Shown here piece by piece: positions 1 through 10,995 of a DNA stretch of 64,000 nt; the first letter of the stretch is position 1; every line of letters starts with the position of its first letter. Where the stretch lies: positions 3,534,001 to 3,598,000 of the forward strand of contig AP025763.1 in assembly GCA_027943745.1 (NCBI GenBank). Direction: 5' to 3'. This stretch comes from Neptuniibacter victor (GTDB lineage Bacteria; Pseudomonadota; Gammaproteobacteria; Pseudomonadales; Balneatricaceae). Position numbers and translations under genes: made by a program. The notes beneath the pieces were generated by a model. That model did not search any database. It was not told where the DNA came from and was given only the letters and a program-made list of their open reading frames with translations.

Positions 1-415
1 TAACACTCGTGAGGCCTCGATCATATACGTCCTGAAAATATTCCATGTCATCGACAACGATATGGTTAAGTAACCAGTCGACTAAGAATAGGTATATATC
101 GCGAGCGACCTCTACTGTATCTGCATTTAACAGCTCTGAACGCAGTTCTGGGATTTTTTGAATAAACTGCTGATGGGAACGAATATGAATTTCTAAATCT
201 TGATAACCACACTGGCGCATCAAGACTTCTTCACGCTTAAAGTGAAGCTGTACATAGTTTTCTAACTTAACAAAAACATCTTTTATAACATCTGATTCAT
301 GATTTTCTTCAATCGCATCAGATAGATCACCAATAATTGAGAGAAGCATCTTATGATCGTTATCGATCTCGTCGACCCCAACGCTTAGACCTTCATCCCA
401 CTTAAATTCACTCAT
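1..415 (-). CDS. Bacteriohemerythrin (3' end beyond window)
   Basis: Non-haem di-iron oxygen-binding protein of the hemerythrin family, probably an O2 carrier or sensor in the cytoplasm. The 138 visible residues contain the complete ligand set in family spacing: His21, His58 and Glu62 (HxxxE), His77 and His81 (HxxxH), and His118 with Asp123 (HxxxxD). The N-terminus (MSEFKWDEGLSVGVDEID) is typical of bacterial single-domain hemerythrins. The ATG is at 413-415 with no strong Shine-Dalgarno. The frame is still open at base 1, so the C-terminus lies outside the window. It stands alone, downstream of the pnp terminator and on the same strand. Confidence 0.93.
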   Translation of the reverse strand, partial: MSEFKWDEGLSVGVDEIDNDHKMLLSIIGDLSDAIEENHESDVIKDVFVKLENYVQLHFKREEVLMRQCGYQDLEIHIRSHQQFIQKIPELRSELLNADTVEVARDIYLFLVDWLLNHIVVDDMEYFQDVYDRGLTSV

Positions 416-641
416 ACATTTTAACTTCGCTATACAAACTACTTAACCATCCAGCAAGGATTCAAACATTCAAAAACACATATACTCCATCATTTAGCAT
501 GCTAAGGAGACATATATAAACAAATATTCATTATAGCTTTACTAAGTTGTTATAACAGCGCCATTCCTCCTTCGAGGTATTCTCGCCAGCTTTTACCTTG
601 ATCTTGTCTTGCGTCAATTAATACACCTTCTTGGCAGGCAC
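416..641 (-). other. Intergenic region upstream of hemerythrin
   Basis: About 310 bases lie between the hemerythrin start and pnp. This part holds no convincing gene. On the minus strand a TATAAT-like -10 sits near 527-532. Two short palindromes, TTAGCATGCTAA (494-505) and TGTTATAACA (about 547-556), flank it and could be operator sites for the hemerythrin gene. The function is inferred only from position. Confidence 0.35.
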
Positions 642-675
642 AAAAAAACCGCTAAGCGTGAACTCAGCGGTTTTT
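642..675 (-). terminator. Rho-independent terminator after pnp
   Basis: Stem AAAACCGCT/AGCGGTTTT with an 8-12 base loop, with A/T runs on both sides, so it can act on either strand. It ends the rimP-nusA-infB-rbfA-truB-rpsO-pnp transcript 52 bases past the pnp stop. Confidence 0.85.
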
Positions 676-727
676 CTATTAAATCCCCACTAACCAACCA
701 TATGGCTGGCTAGTCATAGATTAAATC

Positions 728-2833
728 TTAGCTAACTGCGTTATCTGCAATCAGATCTTTCATAGATAGCTTGATACGGCCACGCTGGTCTACATCCAGA
801 ACTTTAACCTTAACCATCTGATCCATCTGGATGTAATCAGTTACTTTCTCAACACGCTTGTTGTCGATCTGAGAAATGTGAACTAGACCATCTTTACCTG
901 GCAAGATGTTAACGAATGCACCGAAATCTTCGATACGTACCACTTTACCTTCGTAAACCTGACCGATCTCTGCTTCAGCAGTGATTTCGATGATCTTATC
1001 AGTTGCTGCTTTAGCCGCTGCTTTATCAGCTGCGTATACGCGCACTGTACCATCATCTTCGATATCGATAGATGCGCCAGTCTCTTCAGTCAACGCACGG
1101 ATAGTTGCGCCGCCTTTGCCGATAACGTCACGAATCTTCTCAGGGTTGATCTTAAGCTGAGTTAGCGCTGGAGCATTGTCTGGCAGCTCAGGACGAGCAT
1201 ACCCAATCACTTTAGCCATCTCTTTTAGGATATGAACACGTGCTTCATATGCCTGCTCAAGCGCGATGTCCATGATCTCTTCAGTGATACCTGTAATTTT
1301 GATATCCATCTGAAGTGCAGTGATACCGGTTTCAGTACCTGCTACTTTAAAGTCCATATCACCTAGGTGATCTTCGTCACCCAAGATATCAGTTAGGACA
1401 GCAAAGCCGTTCTCTTCTTTAACAAGACCCATTGCGATACCCGCAACTGGTGCTTTAAGAGGAACACCTGCATCCATCATGGATAGAGACGCGCCACATA
1501 CAGAAGCCATTGAGCTTGAACCGTTAGATTCAGTAATCTCAGATACGATACGGATTGTGTAAGGGAACTCTTCTTGTGTTGGAAGCACTGCTGCAACACC
1601 ACGACGAGCCAAACGACCATGACCGATTTCACGACGGCCAGCGCCCATCATACGACCACATTCACCTACAGAGTATGGAGGGAAGTTGTAGTGAAGCATG
1701 AACGGATCTTTACGTTCGCCTTCAATCGCATCGATAATCTGCTGATCACGTGCAGTACCCAGCGTACAAGTTACAACAGACTGAGTTTCACCACGTGTAA
1801 ATAGTGAAGAACCGTGTGTACCTTTAAGTACATCGATCTGCACATCGATACCACGAACCGTTTTGTTATCACGACCATCGATGCGCGGCTCACCGGCAAC
1901 GATACGTCCACGTACGATCTCTTTCTCAAGAGAGCTAACGATACCAGAAACATCACCTGCAGAAGCTTGACCTTCCTCTTCTCCAGATAAGTTTTCAACC
2001 GCTTTAGCACGTAGTTCAGCTAGTGCATTTTGACGCTGCATTTTGTCTGCAACTTGGTAAGCCGCTGTAATACCTTCAGCCACTTCAGCACGTACCTTAG
2101 CAATTAGATCTTCATCTTTTGCTTTAGGCGTCCAAACCCATGCTTCTTTACCTGCTTCTGCTGCCAATTCGTTAACAGCATTGATAACTGTCTGCATCTC
2201 TTGGTGAGCAAACAATACTGCACCTAGCATCTCATCTTCAGATAGCTCTTGTGCTTGAGACTCAACCATCAATACAGCATCAGCTGTACCGGCAACAACC
2301 ATGTCTAGCTCAGACGTAGCAAGCTGCTCGTAAGATGGGTTTAATAGGTAACCTGCATCTTCTGTGAATCCAACACGCGCGGCACCGATTGGGCCTTGGA
2401 AAGGAATACCTGATACAGCTAGGGCAGCAGAAGTACCGATCATTGCAGCGATATCTGGATCGTTAATCTTATCAGCAGACATGACCGTACAAACAACCTG
2501 TACTTCGTTCATGTAACCTTTAGGGAACAATGGACGAATTGGACGGTCGATCAAACGAGAAGTCAGTGTTTCTTTCTCAGATGGGCGTGCTTCACGCTTG
2601 AAGAAACCACCTGGGATACGACCTACTGAGTAGTATTTTTCTTGGTAATGAACGGATAGCGGGAAGAAACCTTGACCTGGCTTTTCTTCTTTCGCGCCAA
2701 CAACAGTACAAAGTACTTCGTTGCCACCCATTTTGACCAGTACAGAACCTGTCGCCTGACGCGCAACGCGGCCAGTTTCGATAGTTACTTCCTGACCACC
2801 AAACTGAAATGTTTTAGTAGCTATTTGGAACAC
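728..2833 (-). CDS. pnp: Polynucleotide phosphorylase
   Basis: 3'-5' exoribonuclease that phosphorolyses RNA, a degradosome component in relatives. At 701 aa it is close to the E. coli length of 711. Two RNase PH-like domains are followed by a KH domain ([20 protein letters not shown], roughly residues 555-600) and an S1 domain ([19 protein letters not shown]) near the C-terminus. The frame is open upstream to 2920, but I chose the GTG at 2831-2833. It is preceded by AAGGAA at good spacing, and the following [20 protein letters not shown] aligns with the normal N-terminus of the family. Last gene of the nusA operon, 197 bases after rpsO. A hairpin in that gap may serve the RNase III autoregulation known in E. 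coli (inference). Confidence 0.97.
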   Translation of the reverse strand: MFQIATKTFQFGGQEVTIETGRVARQATGSVLVKMGGNEVLCTVVGAKEEKPGQGFFPLSVHYQEKYYSVGRIPGGFFKREARPSEKETLTSRLIDRPIRPLFPKGYMNEVQVVCTVMSADKINDPDIAAMIGTSAALAVSGIPFQGPIGAARVGFTEDAGYLLNPSYEQLATSELDMVVAGTADAVLMVESQAQELSEDEMLGAVLFAHQEMQTVINAVNELAAEAGKEAWVWTPKAKDEDLIAKVRAEVAEGITAAYQVADKMQRQNALAELRAKAVENLSGEEEGQASAGDVSGIVSSLEKEIVRGRIVAGEPRIDGRDNKTVRGIDVQIDVLKGTHGSSLFTRGETQSVVTCTLGTARDQQIIDAIEGERKDPFMLHYNFPPYSVGECGRMMGAGRREIGHGRLARRGVAAVLPTQEEFPYTIRIVSEITESNGSSSMASVCGASLSMMDAGVPLKAPVAGIAMGLVKEENGFAVLTDILGDEDHLGDMDFKVAGTETGITALQMDIKITGITEEIMDIALEQAYEARVHILKEMAKVIGYARPELPDNAPALTQLKINPEKIRDVIGKGGATIRALTEETGASIDIEDDGTVRVYAADKAAAKAATDKIIEITAEAEIGQVYEGKVVRIEDFGAFVNILPGKDGLVHISQIDNKRVEKVTDYIQMDQMVKVKVLDVDQRGRIKLSMKDLIADNAVS

Positions 2834-2984
2834 AATAAATTTCCTTAAATTGGGTGAGGCAGTAGACGGTAAATTTTCATACCTAAGTCTTGCCAGTACT
2901 CCGATAAGCTCTTTCCACAAACGTGATCAAAACCTATTGGAGTACAGGCGGAACGAAAATATTGACCTGTTTTCTACCCCAGAT

Positions 2985-3013
2985 AAAACCAGGGCCATAC
3001 AATGTATGGCCCC
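2985..3013 (-). terminator. Hairpin between rpsO and pnp
   Basis: Nearly perfect palindrome GGGCCATACA/TGTATGGCCC followed on the minus strand by a T-rich tail (TGGTTTTATC). It fits a leaky terminator after rpsO, or the processing hairpin that in E. coli precedes pnp. Confidence 0.6.
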
Positions 3014-3030
3014 GATGAATTCACACTAAC

Positions 3031-3300
3031 TTAGCGACGTAGACCAAGGCGTTTGATCAACGTTAGGTAACGATCTGCATCTTTACCTTTCAAGTAATCC
3101 AACAATTTACGACGCTGGTTTACCATGCGGATTAGACCACGACGTGAGTGATGGTCATGCTTGTTCGCTTTAAAGTGATCCTGTAGTCCTTCGATGTTAG
3201 CAGATAGCAAAGCTACCTGAACTTCTGGAGAACCTGTATCGCCTTCAGCGCGAGCGTAATCTGCAACGATTGCCGCTTTATTTTCAGCAGTTAATGCCAT
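3031..3300 (-). CDS. rpsO: 30S ribosomal protein S15
   Basis: Small-subunit primary binding protein that nucleates the central domain of 16S rRNA. It has 89 aa, the usual family length. The hallmark block [20 protein letters not shown] is followed by [20 protein letters not shown], which binds the three-way junction. The start ATG has a clear AGGAGAG site. It sits between truB and pnp as in E. coli. Its 135-base leader contains short hairpins suited to S15 autoregulation. Confidence 0.99.
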   Translation of the reverse strand: MALTAENKAAIVADYARAEGDTGSPEVQVALLSANIEGLQDHFKANKHDHHSRRGLIRMVNQRRKLLDYLKGKDADRYLTLIKRLGLRR

Positions 3301-3327
3301 TTTCTTCTCTCCTAAAAAATATGCACA

Positions 3328-3343
3328 CGACTTTAATTAGTCG
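3328..3343 (-). promoter_or_regulatory. Hairpin in the rpsO leader
   Basis: CGACT-AATTAA-AGTCG hairpin 28-43 bases upstream of the rpsO start. A second dyad (TAGGTTTC/GGAACCTA, near 3398-3421) lies just after truB. S15 is known to repress its own mRNA through leader structures in several bacteria. That this hairpin does so here is inference. Confidence 0.35.
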
Positions 3344-3435
3344 CCGGATTTGAAAGAAACGATGCACCGAGCATATTTTCAGTACAACGCCACATTGTTT
3401 AGGTTCCATATTGAAACCTAAAAAATTCTAATTAT

Positions 3436-4413
3436 TTATTGATCATCTTCCGTACATACCAAACGTTTAGGCTTTAACACCCCTTCATCTGATACTTCAG
3501 CAACACCCAAAAAACGTTCAGCATGGGTTTCTGTTACCGTCGAAAACAATCTAACCAACACCCCAGCCTCGTATTCATCCTGCGGCACACATTGCCCGTG
3601 TAAAATGAGATCAGTCTGGTGTTGGTCTAATTGAGCAGCTGGCATACCTGCTACAGCCGCCCAGGCCGGCAATAATAGCTTATCCAACTCAATTTGTATG
3701 CTTTTTTGCTGCTCTTCATCAGCATTTTCAGGCACATTTTGACGCAACTCATCAAGTGTCATCATCCGATCGGCTGTAAATTCACCAACATCCAAACGGT
3801 GTAGCATCTGAACATGAGCACCGCACCCGATCATCAGACCTAAATCTTCAACAATCGAACGGATGTAAGTCCCCTTTGAACAAAAGACTTCGAGATCAAT
3901 TTCATCCCCTCTGAAAGCGGTCATTTTGATCTCATGGATAGTGACATTGCGCGGCTTAACTTCCACTTTGATACCCTGACGAGCCAGTTTATATAAAGGC
4001 TGGCCTTGGTGTTTCAAAGCAGAAAACATAGAAGGGACCTGTTCAATATCCCCACTAAAGTTATCTATAAGCAATTGCTCTATCTGTTCAGAAGTTAAAT
4101 CTACAGGAACCGGTTTTTCTTCAAGCACCTTACCATCAGCATCACTTGAGTCAGTGCGAATGCCTAGTTTAGCCGTAGTAATATAGCGCTTATCAGAATC
4201 AAGAAGGTGTTGTGAAAACTTAGTCGCCTCACCTAAGCAGATCGGTAACATACCCGTTGCAAGAGGATCTAGAGCGCCAGTATGCCCAGCTTTAGCAGCG
4301 CCATACAAACGGCGTACCTGCTGAAGTGCAAAATTGGAGGAGATACCAGGCGGTTTATTTAACAGGAATACACCGTCGACCGCCCGGCCTCGGGATTTTC
4401 TACGACGACCCAC
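3436..4413 (-). CDS. truB: tRNA pseudouridine(55) synthase
   Basis: Makes pseudouridine 55 in the T-loop of tRNAs. 325 aa. The catalytic motif GHTGALDPLATGMLP is present with Asp49 as nucleophile, and the N-terminal block GVFLLNKPPGISSNFAL is typical. A C-terminal extension corresponds to the PUA-like domain of the TruB I class. It begins 3 bases after the rbfA stop, so the two are probably translationally coupled. Confidence 0.98.
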   Translation of the reverse strand: MGRRRKSRGRAVDGVFLLNKPPGISSNFALQQVRRLYGAAKAGHTGALDPLATGMLPICLGEATKFSQHLLDSDKRYITTAKLGIRTDSSDADGKVLEEKPVPVDLTSEQIEQLLIDNFSGDIEQVPSMFSALKHQGQPLYKLARQGIKVEVKPRNVTIHEIKMTAFRGDEIDLEVFCSKGTYIRSIVEDLGLMIGCGAHVQMLHRLDVGEFTADRMMTLDELRQNVPENADEEQQKSIQIELDKLLLPAWAAVAGMPAAQLDQHQTDLILHGQCVPQDEYEAGVLVRLFSTVTETHAERFLGVAEVSDEGVLKPKRLVCTEDDQ

Positions 4414-4416
4414 GCA

Positions 4417-4818
4417 TTATTCTCCGTCAGTGTCGCTATCTTTCTTCTGATTCTCTTCGCGAACAGTCGCTTCAATCAGATGATGCAGATGCCGACCACG
4501 CTCGATAGTTTCATCAAAATGGAAACGCAATGCAGGCATCACACGTAGCTTAACTTTTTTAGCAAGAATCCCACGAATGAAACCCGCTGCATTGTTAAGT
4601 ACTTTTAATGAATCAACTATCGCTTCATCTTCGTCTTTGCCATTAAGAGGCAAAACCGTGATGTAAACGTCAGCATAACCAAGATCCTTACTTACTTTCG
4701 CATAGCTAACTGTCACCATACCTAAGCGAGGATCTTGAATTTCTAACTGGATAATTTGGGCCAGCTCACGTTGGAGCTGGTCCGCAATCCTTGATGTACG
4801 ACTATAATCGCGTGCCAT
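4417..4818 (-). CDS. rbfA: 30S ribosome-binding factor A
   Basis: Cold-shock-related assembly factor that binds the 30S subunit and helps mature the 5' end of 16S rRNA. 133 aa, the usual family length, with the KH-type fold. The N-terminus (MARDYSRTSRIADQLQREL) and the block IQDPRLGMVTVSYAKVSKDL are diagnostic. It lies 17 bases after infB and before truB, the conserved order. Confidence 0.98.
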   Translation of the reverse strand: MARDYSRTSRIADQLQRELAQIIQLEIQDPRLGMVTVSYAKVSKDLGYADVYITVLPLNGKDEDEAIVDSLKVLNNAAGFIRGILAKKVKLRVMPALRFHFDETIERGRHLHHLIEATVREENQKKDSDTDGE

Positions 4819-4835
4819 AAAGGTTATCTATTACC

Positions 4836-7376
4836 TTAAAGTGTGCGTTCAACTTCAACTGTGTCGAAGACCTCAATTTGGTCACCAACTTTAACATCAT
4901 TGTAGTTCTTAACGCCGATACCACATTCCATACCCTGACGTACTTCGTTAACGTTATCTTTGAAACGACGAAGTGATTCTAGCTCGCCTTCATAAATAAC
5001 AACGTTGTCACGTAGTACACGGATACGCTTATTACGGTAAACAGTACCTTCAGTCACCATACAACCAGCCACTTGGCCAATCTTAGGTGCTTTAAATACG
5101 TCACGAACTTCAGCAATACCAACAATCTCTTCACGGTATTCTGGTGATAGTAAACCACCCATCGCCTGCTTAACATCATCAATGATGTCATAGATAACGC
5201 TGTAGTAACGAAGCTCGATACCTTCACGCTCCATAACTTGACGCGCTTGCTGATCGGCACGAACGTTGAAACCAACCATCAATGCAGAAGCAGTTACTGC
5301 AAGGTTTGCATCAGTTTCAGCAATACCACCAACACCACCAGATACGATGTTCACTTTAACTTCATCAGTCGATAGATCTTCTAGTGCATGTGTTAGTGCT
5401 TCTAAAGAACCACGAACGTCTGTTTTAAGCACAACATTGAAGGTCTTAACATCGCCTGCCTGCATGTTAGCAAACAAGTTCTCTAACTTAGACTTCTGCT
5501 GACGAGCTAGCTTAACATCACGGTATTTACCCTGACGGAACAAAGCAACTTCACGTGCTTTCTTCTCACTGCTAACAACCGTAAATTCATCACCTGCGTT
5601 AGGTGTACCATCGAGACCTTGTATCTCTACAGGAATCGCTGGCCCAGCAGCTTCGATCGGCTTACCATTTTCATCAAGCATTGCACGGATACGACCGTAG
5701 TGTAAGCCGGCTAAAACGATGTCACCCTTCTTAAGCGTACCGTTTTGAATCAAGACAGTCGCTACAGGTCCACGTCCTTTATCCAAACGAGACTCAACAA
5801 CCACACCTTGTGCTGGCGCATTTGGAACTGCAGTCAATTCAAGAATTTCAGATTGCAGTAGAACAGCATCCAAAAGCTCTTCAATGCCTTGGCCTGTTTT
5901 AGCGGAAACATTAACAAACTGGTTCTCACCACCCCACTCTTCAGGGATAACATCCAATGCTGCCAATTCATTTTTGACACGATCCGGATCGGATTGTTCT
6001 TTATCGATTTTGTTAACGGCCACAACAAGAGGTACACCCGCAGCTTTTGCGTGCTGAACCGCTTCCTGTGTCTGAGGCATTACACCATCATCCGCAGCAA
6101 CAACCAAGATAACGATATCTGTTACCGATGCACCACGAGCACGCATAGCGGTAAACGCCGCATGTCCTGGAGTATCTAGGAATGTAACCATACCGTTATC
6201 TGTCTCTACGTGATAAGCACCGATGTGCTGGGTAATACCACCAGACTCACCTGAAGCAACACGCGAAGAACGAATAAAATCAAGCAATGAAGTTTTACCG
6301 TGGTCAACGTGACCCATAACAGTAACAACCGGCGCACGGCCTTCTCGTTCACCTTGCAGCGCTTGAATACTTTCAAGCAATGCTTCTTCAACAGCGTTTT
6401 CTTGTAGTGCGATCGGTGTATGACCCATCTCTTCTACAACCAACGTTGCAGTATCCTGATCAATAACTTGGTTAATAGTCGCCATAGCGCCCATACCAAA
6501 CATAACCTTGATCACTTCAGCCGCTTTAACGTTCATCTTTTTAGACAGTTCAGCAACGGTGATACTTTCAGGGATACTTACTTCAATAACTTGTACTGTT
6601 GTTGGCTCTTTAAAACCATGCTCATTAGGCGTATTAGATACTGGACGACCATTCTTCCCACGGTTACGGCTGATCTTGCCACCGCGGCGATTATCTTGGT
6701 TACGACCTTTGCCTTTAGCGCCACGACGATTACTGTCGTTTGACGGCTGATTTTTCTTAGCCTGTTCTTGAGCTTTAAAGCGTTGTTCTGCATCAGCCTT
6801 ACGGCGTTTAGCATCTTCTTCTTTCTTCAATTTCGCTTTCTCAGCAGCTTCTGCTTCTTGTTTTTTCAGCTTAGCTTCTTCAGCAGCTTTTTCACGAGAT
6901 TGCTCTTCAGCACTTTGACGCTCTTTCGCTGCTTTTGCTTCTGCATCACGCGCTGCTTGCTCTTGCGCTTCTTTTTGCTGACGCTCTTCTTCCAAGCGCA
7001 ACTCTTCAGCTTTCTGAGCTTCCAGTGCTGCTTCATCAACGCTCTCGCCTTGTTCCGCACCCTCTACTTCAGAGCGTTTTACATAAGTACGTTTTTTGCG
7101 TACTTCAACATTCACTGTTTTCTTCTTACCAGATGCGCCAGCCACTTTAAGTTGAGACGTTGTTTTACGCTTCAAAGTGATTTTTTTAGGCTCACCATCT
7201 GCAGCATCTTCACCATGACTGCGCTTAAGGTGATTAAGCAATGTTTGACGCTCAGGTTCTGATACTTCAGCGACTTCATTTTTACCTGAAATACCTGCTT
7301 CCTTCATTTGCTCAAGCAAACGCTCAACGGAAACACCAACCATTTCGGCAAGCTGTTTAACTGTTACTTCGGCCAT
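4836..7376 (-). CDS. infB: Translation initiation factor IF-2
   Basis: GTPase that delivers fMet-tRNA to the 30S subunit. 846 aa. It has the small IF2_N domain at the N-terminus and a very charged Ala/Glu/Lys-rich linker (about residues 105-210). A basic Arg/Gly/Asn segment (about 210-250) and a second IF2_N-like segment (about 262-312) follow. The G domain has P-loop GHVDHGKT at 355-362, then DTPGHAAF and NKID, followed by the C-terminal beta-barrel domains. The low-complexity linker is normal for proteobacterial IF-2. It lies between nusA (26 bases) and rbfA. In E. coli infB yields shorter isoforms from internal starts. I could not identify such starts here. Confidence 0.99.
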   Translation of the reverse strand: MAEVTVKQLAEMVGVSVERLLEQMKEAGISGKNEVAEVSEPERQTLLNHLKRSHGEDAADGEPKKITLKRKTTSQLKVAGASGKKKTVNVEVRKKRTYVKRSEVEGAEQGESVDEAALEAQKAEELRLEEERQQKEAQEQAARDAEAKAAKERQSAEEQSREKAAEEAKLKKQEAEAAEKAKLKKEEDAKRRKADAEQRFKAQEQAKKNQPSNDSNRRGAKGKGRNQDNRRGGKISRNRGKNGRPVSNTPNEHGFKEPTTVQVIEVSIPESITVAELSKKMNVKAAEVIKVMFGMGAMATINQVIDQDTATLVVEEMGHTPIALQENAVEEALLESIQALQGEREGRAPVVTVMGHVDHGKTSLLDFIRSSRVASGESGGITQHIGAYHVETDNGMVTFLDTPGHAAFTAMRARGASVTDIVILVVAADDGVMPQTQEAVQHAKAAGVPLVVAVNKIDKEQSDPDRVKNELAALDVIPEEWGGENQFVNVSAKTGQGIEELLDAVLLQSEILELTAVPNAPAQGVVVESRLDKGRGPVATVLIQNGTLKKGDIVLAGLHYGRIRAMLDENGKPIEAAGPAIPVEIQGLDGTPNAGDEFTVVSSEKKAREVALFRQGKYRDVKLARQQKSKLENLFANMQAGDVKTFNVVLKTDVRGSLEALTHALEDLSTDEVKVNIVSGGVGGIAETDANLAVTASALMVGFNVRADQQARQVMEREGIELRYYSVIYDIIDDVKQAMGGLLSPEYREEIVGIAEVRDVFKAPKIGQVAGCMVTEGTVYRNKRIRVLRDNVVIYEGELESLRRFKDNVNEVRQGMECGIGVKNYNDVKVGDQIEVFDTVEVERTL

Positions 7377-7402
7377 TGTAGAGGCTCCTCTTCCGTTAAC
7401 CT

Positions 7403-8893
7403 TTACTCTTCTTCAGCAAACCATGGTGCACGAGCAGTCATGATTAACGCTGCAGCTCGTTCTTCATCCAGGCCTTCAATATCAAGCAGGTCGTCAACCG
7501 ACTGTTCTGCAAGATCTTCCATCGTGATAATTCCTTGAGCAGCAAGAAGGAAAGCCAAGTGCTTATCCATTCCGTCCATTTCAAGTAGATCAGCGGCGGG
7601 TTCTGCCTTATCCAGTTTTTCTTCACTTGCAATCGCCAAGTTAAGTAACGCATCTTTAGCACGCGTACGTAACTCTTCGACAATTGCTTCATCGAATCCA
7701 TCAATCTCTAGCATTTCGTCAACTGGAACGTATGCAACTTCTTCCAGCGTTGTAAAGCCTTCTTCAACTAAGACTTCAGCAACATCTTCGTCTACATCTA
7801 GGTGATTAATGAACTGATCAATAACTGAACCGACCTCAGACTGATGCTTATTCTGAGCATCTTCTTCAGTCATAACATTCAATTCCCAGCCTGTAAGCTC
7901 AGATGCTAGACGGACATTCTGGCCGTTACGACCAATCGCCATTGCTAAATTCTCGCTAGCGACAGCCACATCCATTGAATGCGTTTCTTCGTCCAATACA
8001 ATAGATGCTACTTCCGCAGGCGCCATTGCATTGATCACTAGCTGAGCGGGGTTATCGTCCCAAAGAACGATATCAACACGCTCACCATTTAGCTCATTTG
8101 ATACTGCTTGCACACGCGAACCACGCATACCAACACAAGCACCTACAGGATCGATACGCCCATCGTTCGTTTTAACCGCAATCTTAGCTCGAGAGCCCAA
8201 ATCACGAGAAGCAGCACGAATCTCAATAACTTCTTCTGAAATTTCTGGCACTTCAATTCGGAAAAGCTCAATCAGCATCTCATTACAAGCACGACTCATA
8301 ATTAGCTGTGGGCCGCGACCTTCAGAGCGAACCTCCAATAATACAGCACGTACACGATCACCCATGCGGAATGTTTCTCGCTGGATCAACTGATCACGCG
8401 GCAATAGTGCTTCAGCATTATTACCTAGATCTACGATTATATTATCGCGTGTAACTTTTTTAACACTGCCTGAGATCAACTCACCTTGACGATCACGATA
8501 TTGCTCAACAACTTTAGCTCTTTCAGCTTCGCGAACCTTCTGCACGATAACTTGTTTAGCTGTTTGAGCCGCAATACGACCAAACTTAACTGATTCAACT
8601 TGTTCTTCGTGAATATCATCTGGCTGAAGTGCAGAATCAATCTCTTCCGCTTCCTGCATTGTTAGCTCAGTACCCAAAGCAGGTACTGCATCATTGCTAA
8701 CAACTAACCAACGACGGAAAGTTTCGTAATCGCCTGTTGCACGATCAATTACAACGCGTATATCAGCTTCTTCTTCATAACGTTTTTTAGTCGCCGTTGC
8801 CAACGCAACTTCGATCGCTTCGAAAATAACTTCTTTCGGAACTTCTTTCTCGTTAGAAACTGCTTCCGCAACCAACAGAATCTCTTTATTCAT
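7403..8893 (-). CDS. nusA: Transcription termination/antitermination factor NusA
   Basis: RNA polymerase-associated factor affecting pausing, termination and rRNA antitermination. 496 aa. An N-terminal RNAP-binding domain ([19 protein letters not shown]) is followed by S1 (about residues 135-200), two KH domains ([19 protein letters not shown] and [19 protein letters not shown]) and two C-terminal acidic AR repeats. Having both AR repeats is the gammaproteobacterial arrangement. Gene order rimP-nusA-infB is conserved. The rrn operon in this window has boxA elements, the sites at which NusA-containing complexes act. Confidence 0.99.
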   Translation of the reverse strand: MNKEILLVAEAVSNEKEVPKEVIFEAIEVALATATKKRYEEEADIRVVIDRATGDYETFRRWLVVSNDAVPALGTELTMQEAEEIDSALQPDDIHEEQVESVKFGRIAAQTAKQVIVQKVREAERAKVVEQYRDRQGELISGSVKKVTRDNIIVDLGNNAEALLPRDQLIQRETFRMGDRVRAVLLEVRSEGRGPQLIMSRACNEMLIELFRIEVPEISEEVIEIRAASRDLGSRAKIAVKTNDGRIDPVGACVGMRGSRVQAVSNELNGERVDIVLWDDNPAQLVINAMAPAEVASIVLDEETHSMDVAVASENLAMAIGRNGQNVRLASELTGWELNVMTEEDAQNKHQSEVGSVIDQFINHLDVDEDVAEVLVEEGFTTLEEVAYVPVDEMLEIDGFDEAIVEELRTRAKDALLNLAIASEEKLDKAEPAADLLEMDGMDKHLAFLLAAQGIITMEDLAEQSVDDLLDIEGLDEERAAALIMTARAPWFAEEE

Positions 8894-8926
8894 GCTTCTG
8901 CCTCGCCCAAGACCTCGAATCCACGT

Positions 8927-9382
8927 TTAGAACTGAGGGATAATGTTTGCCCGATCAATGTACTCAATCGGCAGCATATATTCTTCATCATCGACAACGA
9001 CCAAAATGTCGTCACCTTCAACACCATTTAAGATACCTTTAAATTTGCGACGCCCTTCATACGCGATACGTAAACGCACTTGAATATGAGAACCGGCATA
9101 GGCCGCAAATTGCTCTAAGGTAAATAACGGACGATCCATCCCAGGAGACGACACTTCAAGCGTGTAATTACCTGCGATAGGATCTTCTACATCCATAATA
9201 CCGCTCACTTGATGACTCACTTTCGCGCAATCATCGACACTAATGCCATTTTCGGAGTCGATATACACCCTTAAGGTGCTGTGTTTTCCCTGTGAGAGAA
9301 ACTCAATACCCCAGAGTTCAACCCCCAGCGCAATAACCGACGGTTCTATTAACTCTTGTAACAGTTTCATTTTCGCTGACAC
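8927..9382 (-). CDS. rimP: Ribosome maturation factor RimP
   Basis: Needed for 30S subunit assembly. About 151 aa. The N-terminal domain contains the conserved [20 protein letters not shown] and [18 protein letters not shown] blocks, and an SH3-like C-terminal domain follows. The frame is open upstream to 9433. I prefer the GTG at 9380-9382 because a G-rich GGTGGG lies about 8 bases before it. The ATG four codons later (9370) lacks a Shine-Dalgarno. First protein gene of the operon, behind tRNA-fMet as in E. coli. Confidence 0.95.
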   Translation of the reverse strand: MSAKMKLLQELIEPSVIALGVELWGIEFLSQGKHSTLRVYIDSENGISVDDCAKVSHQVSGIMDVEDPIAGNYTLEVSSPGMDRPLFTLEQFAAYAGSHIQVRLRIAYEGRRKFKGILNGVEGDDILVVVDDEEYMLPIEYIDRANIIPQF

Positions 9383-9464
9383 GAATAACCCACCCGTACT
9401 AACACTTGACAACAAAGCCTTACAAATCAGCAAGTTAAGCTTTGCAGTTATAAATTACACAAAC

Positions 9465-9486
9465 AAAAAATGGGTCTAATGACCCA
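9465..9486 (-). terminator. Terminator-like hairpin between tRNA-fMet and rimP
   Basis: TGGGTC-ATTA-GACCCA followed by TTTTTT on the minus strand. Second of two tandem terminators after the tRNA gene. E. coli metY is likewise separated from rimP by leaky terminators. Confidence 0.75.
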
Positions 9487-9531
9487 TTCCCGACCTACAG
9501 CATTAATATTCAATGCTGCATTTTACCTACG

Positions 9532-9552
9532 AAAAAGCCCCTAAAAAGGGGC
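9532..9552 (-). terminator. Terminator after tRNA-fMet
   Basis: GCCCC-TTTTTA-GGGGC followed by TTTTTC on the minus strand, 18 bases past the tRNA 3' end. With the hairpin at 9465-9486 it should limit read-through from the tRNAs into rimP-nusA-infB. Confidence 0.8.
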
Positions 9553-9569
9553 CTTACGTTAAATAAGGT

Positions 9570-9646
<77 letters not shown>

Positions 9647-9696
9647 TCAAAACTGGTGCAAATTGTATATGCACCAGACACCTTAATCAAGAATAA

Positions 9697-9783
9697 TGGT
9701 GCCCAAGGCCGGACTTGAACCGGCACGGCCTGACGGCCACTACCCCCTCAAGATAGCGTGTCTACCAATTCCACCACTTGGGC
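9697..9783 (-). tRNA. tRNA-Leu (GAG)
   Basis: 87-nt class II tRNA with a long variable arm (GGCCGTCAGGCC) and encoded CCA. Its anticodon loop TTGAGGG gives anticodon GAG. Close match to E. coli leuU, which also lies just after secG. Confidence 0.97.
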
Positions 9784-9801
9784 AACAAACTTTACAATCT
9801 A

Positions 9802-10179
9802 TTAGTTAGCTTTCGGGATATCCGACTCAGCAGGAGCTGCTGGCTTATTTCCTTCAAGAGCAGGTAACTGAGGTTCCTCGACAACCGGCGCAGCCTGGCT
9901 TTCAACTACTGCAGCTGATGGGATACCCGCATCACTAATAGATTCAGCTTTGTCTTTCGCATAAATCGCTAAAACAAAACTTGTTGCAAAAATTCCAGCA
10001 GCCACAACCCCTGTCATTCGAGACAAAAAGTTACCACTACCCGTACTTCCGAAAACAGTCTGTGAAGCACCTGCACCAAAAGATGCGCCAGCTTCAGCGC
10101 CTTTTCCCTGCTGTAGCAAGATAAGGCCAATAACGGCCGCTGCCAACAACACATGAATAATAAGAACTACTGTTTCCAT
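9802..10179 (-). CDS. secG: Preprotein translocase subunit SecG
   Basis: Auxiliary subunit of the SecYEG channel in the inner membrane. 125 aa, with two membrane spans (about residues 3-22 and 53-71) separated by the signature GLILLQQGKGAEAGASFGAG. The C-terminal tail is Ala/Pro/Glu-rich. It sits between tpiA (15 bases upstream) and tRNA-Leu, the conserved location. Confidence 0.97.
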   Translation of the reverse strand: METVVLIIHVLLAAAVIGLILLQQGKGAEAGASFGAGASQTVFGSTGSGNFLSRMTGVVAAGIFATSFVLAIYAKDKAESISDAGIPSAAVVESQAAPVVEEPQLPALEGNKPAAPAESDIPKAN

Positions 10180-10194
10180 TATTAAACCGTCTAT

Positions 10195-10950
10195 TTATGC
10201 ACCTGCCGCATGGCAGATGGCAATAAAATCATTTGCTTTAAGAGAAGCTCCACCTACTAGCCCTCCATCCACATCTTCATTAGCGAACAGCTCAGCTGCA
10301 TTAGCAGCATTAACACTTCCGCCATATAGTATTCGCATCGCTGACGCTGTATTTGCATCATACTCTGCAATCATATTTCGAATCGCAGCATGAACATCTT
10401 GTGCTTGAGCAGGTGTAGCGGTTTTACCCGTACCAATTGCCCAAACAGGCTCATAGGCAATAACAGCAGTTGAGAAGTTTTCAATGCCTGCGGCATCGAT
10501 AACTGCTTTCAGCTGTCTTTCAACAACTGCTAAAGTTTTACCCTGTTCTCGCTCTTCCAGCGTTTCGCCTACACATAAGATAGGTTTAATGCCTGCAGCC
10601 ACGGTTGCTATGAACTTTTTAGCGACGACAGAATCGCTTTCTGCATACAAGCTGCGACGTTCTGAATGACCCAAAATAACATATTCACATTTAAGGTCAT
10701 TCAACATTGTTAAAGAAATTTCACCGGTAAAAGCGCCATCTCCATTTTCACTAACATTCTGTGCACCCACAGAAATTAATGAATTCTTTGCAGCAACTTC
10801 TACTTGTGAGAGGTATACAGATGGCGGACAAACTAATACTTCCACACCACCCGATGAATTTAAACCTGCAATCAGACCATCCATTAACTCATTAACGACG
10901 TCTGTACTGCCATTCATCTTCCAATTACCGGCAACTAAAGCTGTACGCAT
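10195..10950 (-). CDS. tpiA: Triosephosphate isomerase
   Basis: Interconverts dihydroxyacetone phosphate and glyceraldehyde 3-phosphate. 251 aa. It has the substrate Lys in GNWKMNG, catalytic His in ILGHSERR, catalytic Glu in AYEPVWAIGTGKTATP, and the phosphate loop LYGGSV. The frame is open for nine more codons, but the ATG at 10948-10950 follows a GGGGGG Shine-Dalgarno and begins MRTALVAGNWKMNG like the family. It lies between glmM and secG. Confidence 0.98.
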   Translation of the reverse strand: MRTALVAGNWKMNGSTDVVNELMDGLIAGLNSSGGVEVLVCPPSVYLSQVEVAAKNSLISVGAQNVSENGDGAFTGEISLTMLNDLKCEYVILGHSERRSLYAESDSVVAKKFIATVAAGIKPILCVGETLEEREQGKTLAVVERQLKAVIDAAGIENFSTAVIAYEPVWAIGTGKTATPAQAQDVHAAIRNMIAEYDANTASAMRILYGGSVNAANAAELFANEDVDGGLVGGASLKANDFIAICHAAGA

Positions 10951-10995
10951 TGGCACCCCCCATTTCAAGAGGCGCAAATATTAACTGGCTTACTC

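Noticed and set aside
6768-7262. 164-codon plus-strand frame rich in Phe/Leu/Ser
   Set aside because: It is the antisense shadow of the low-complexity Ala/Glu/Lys linker of IF-2.
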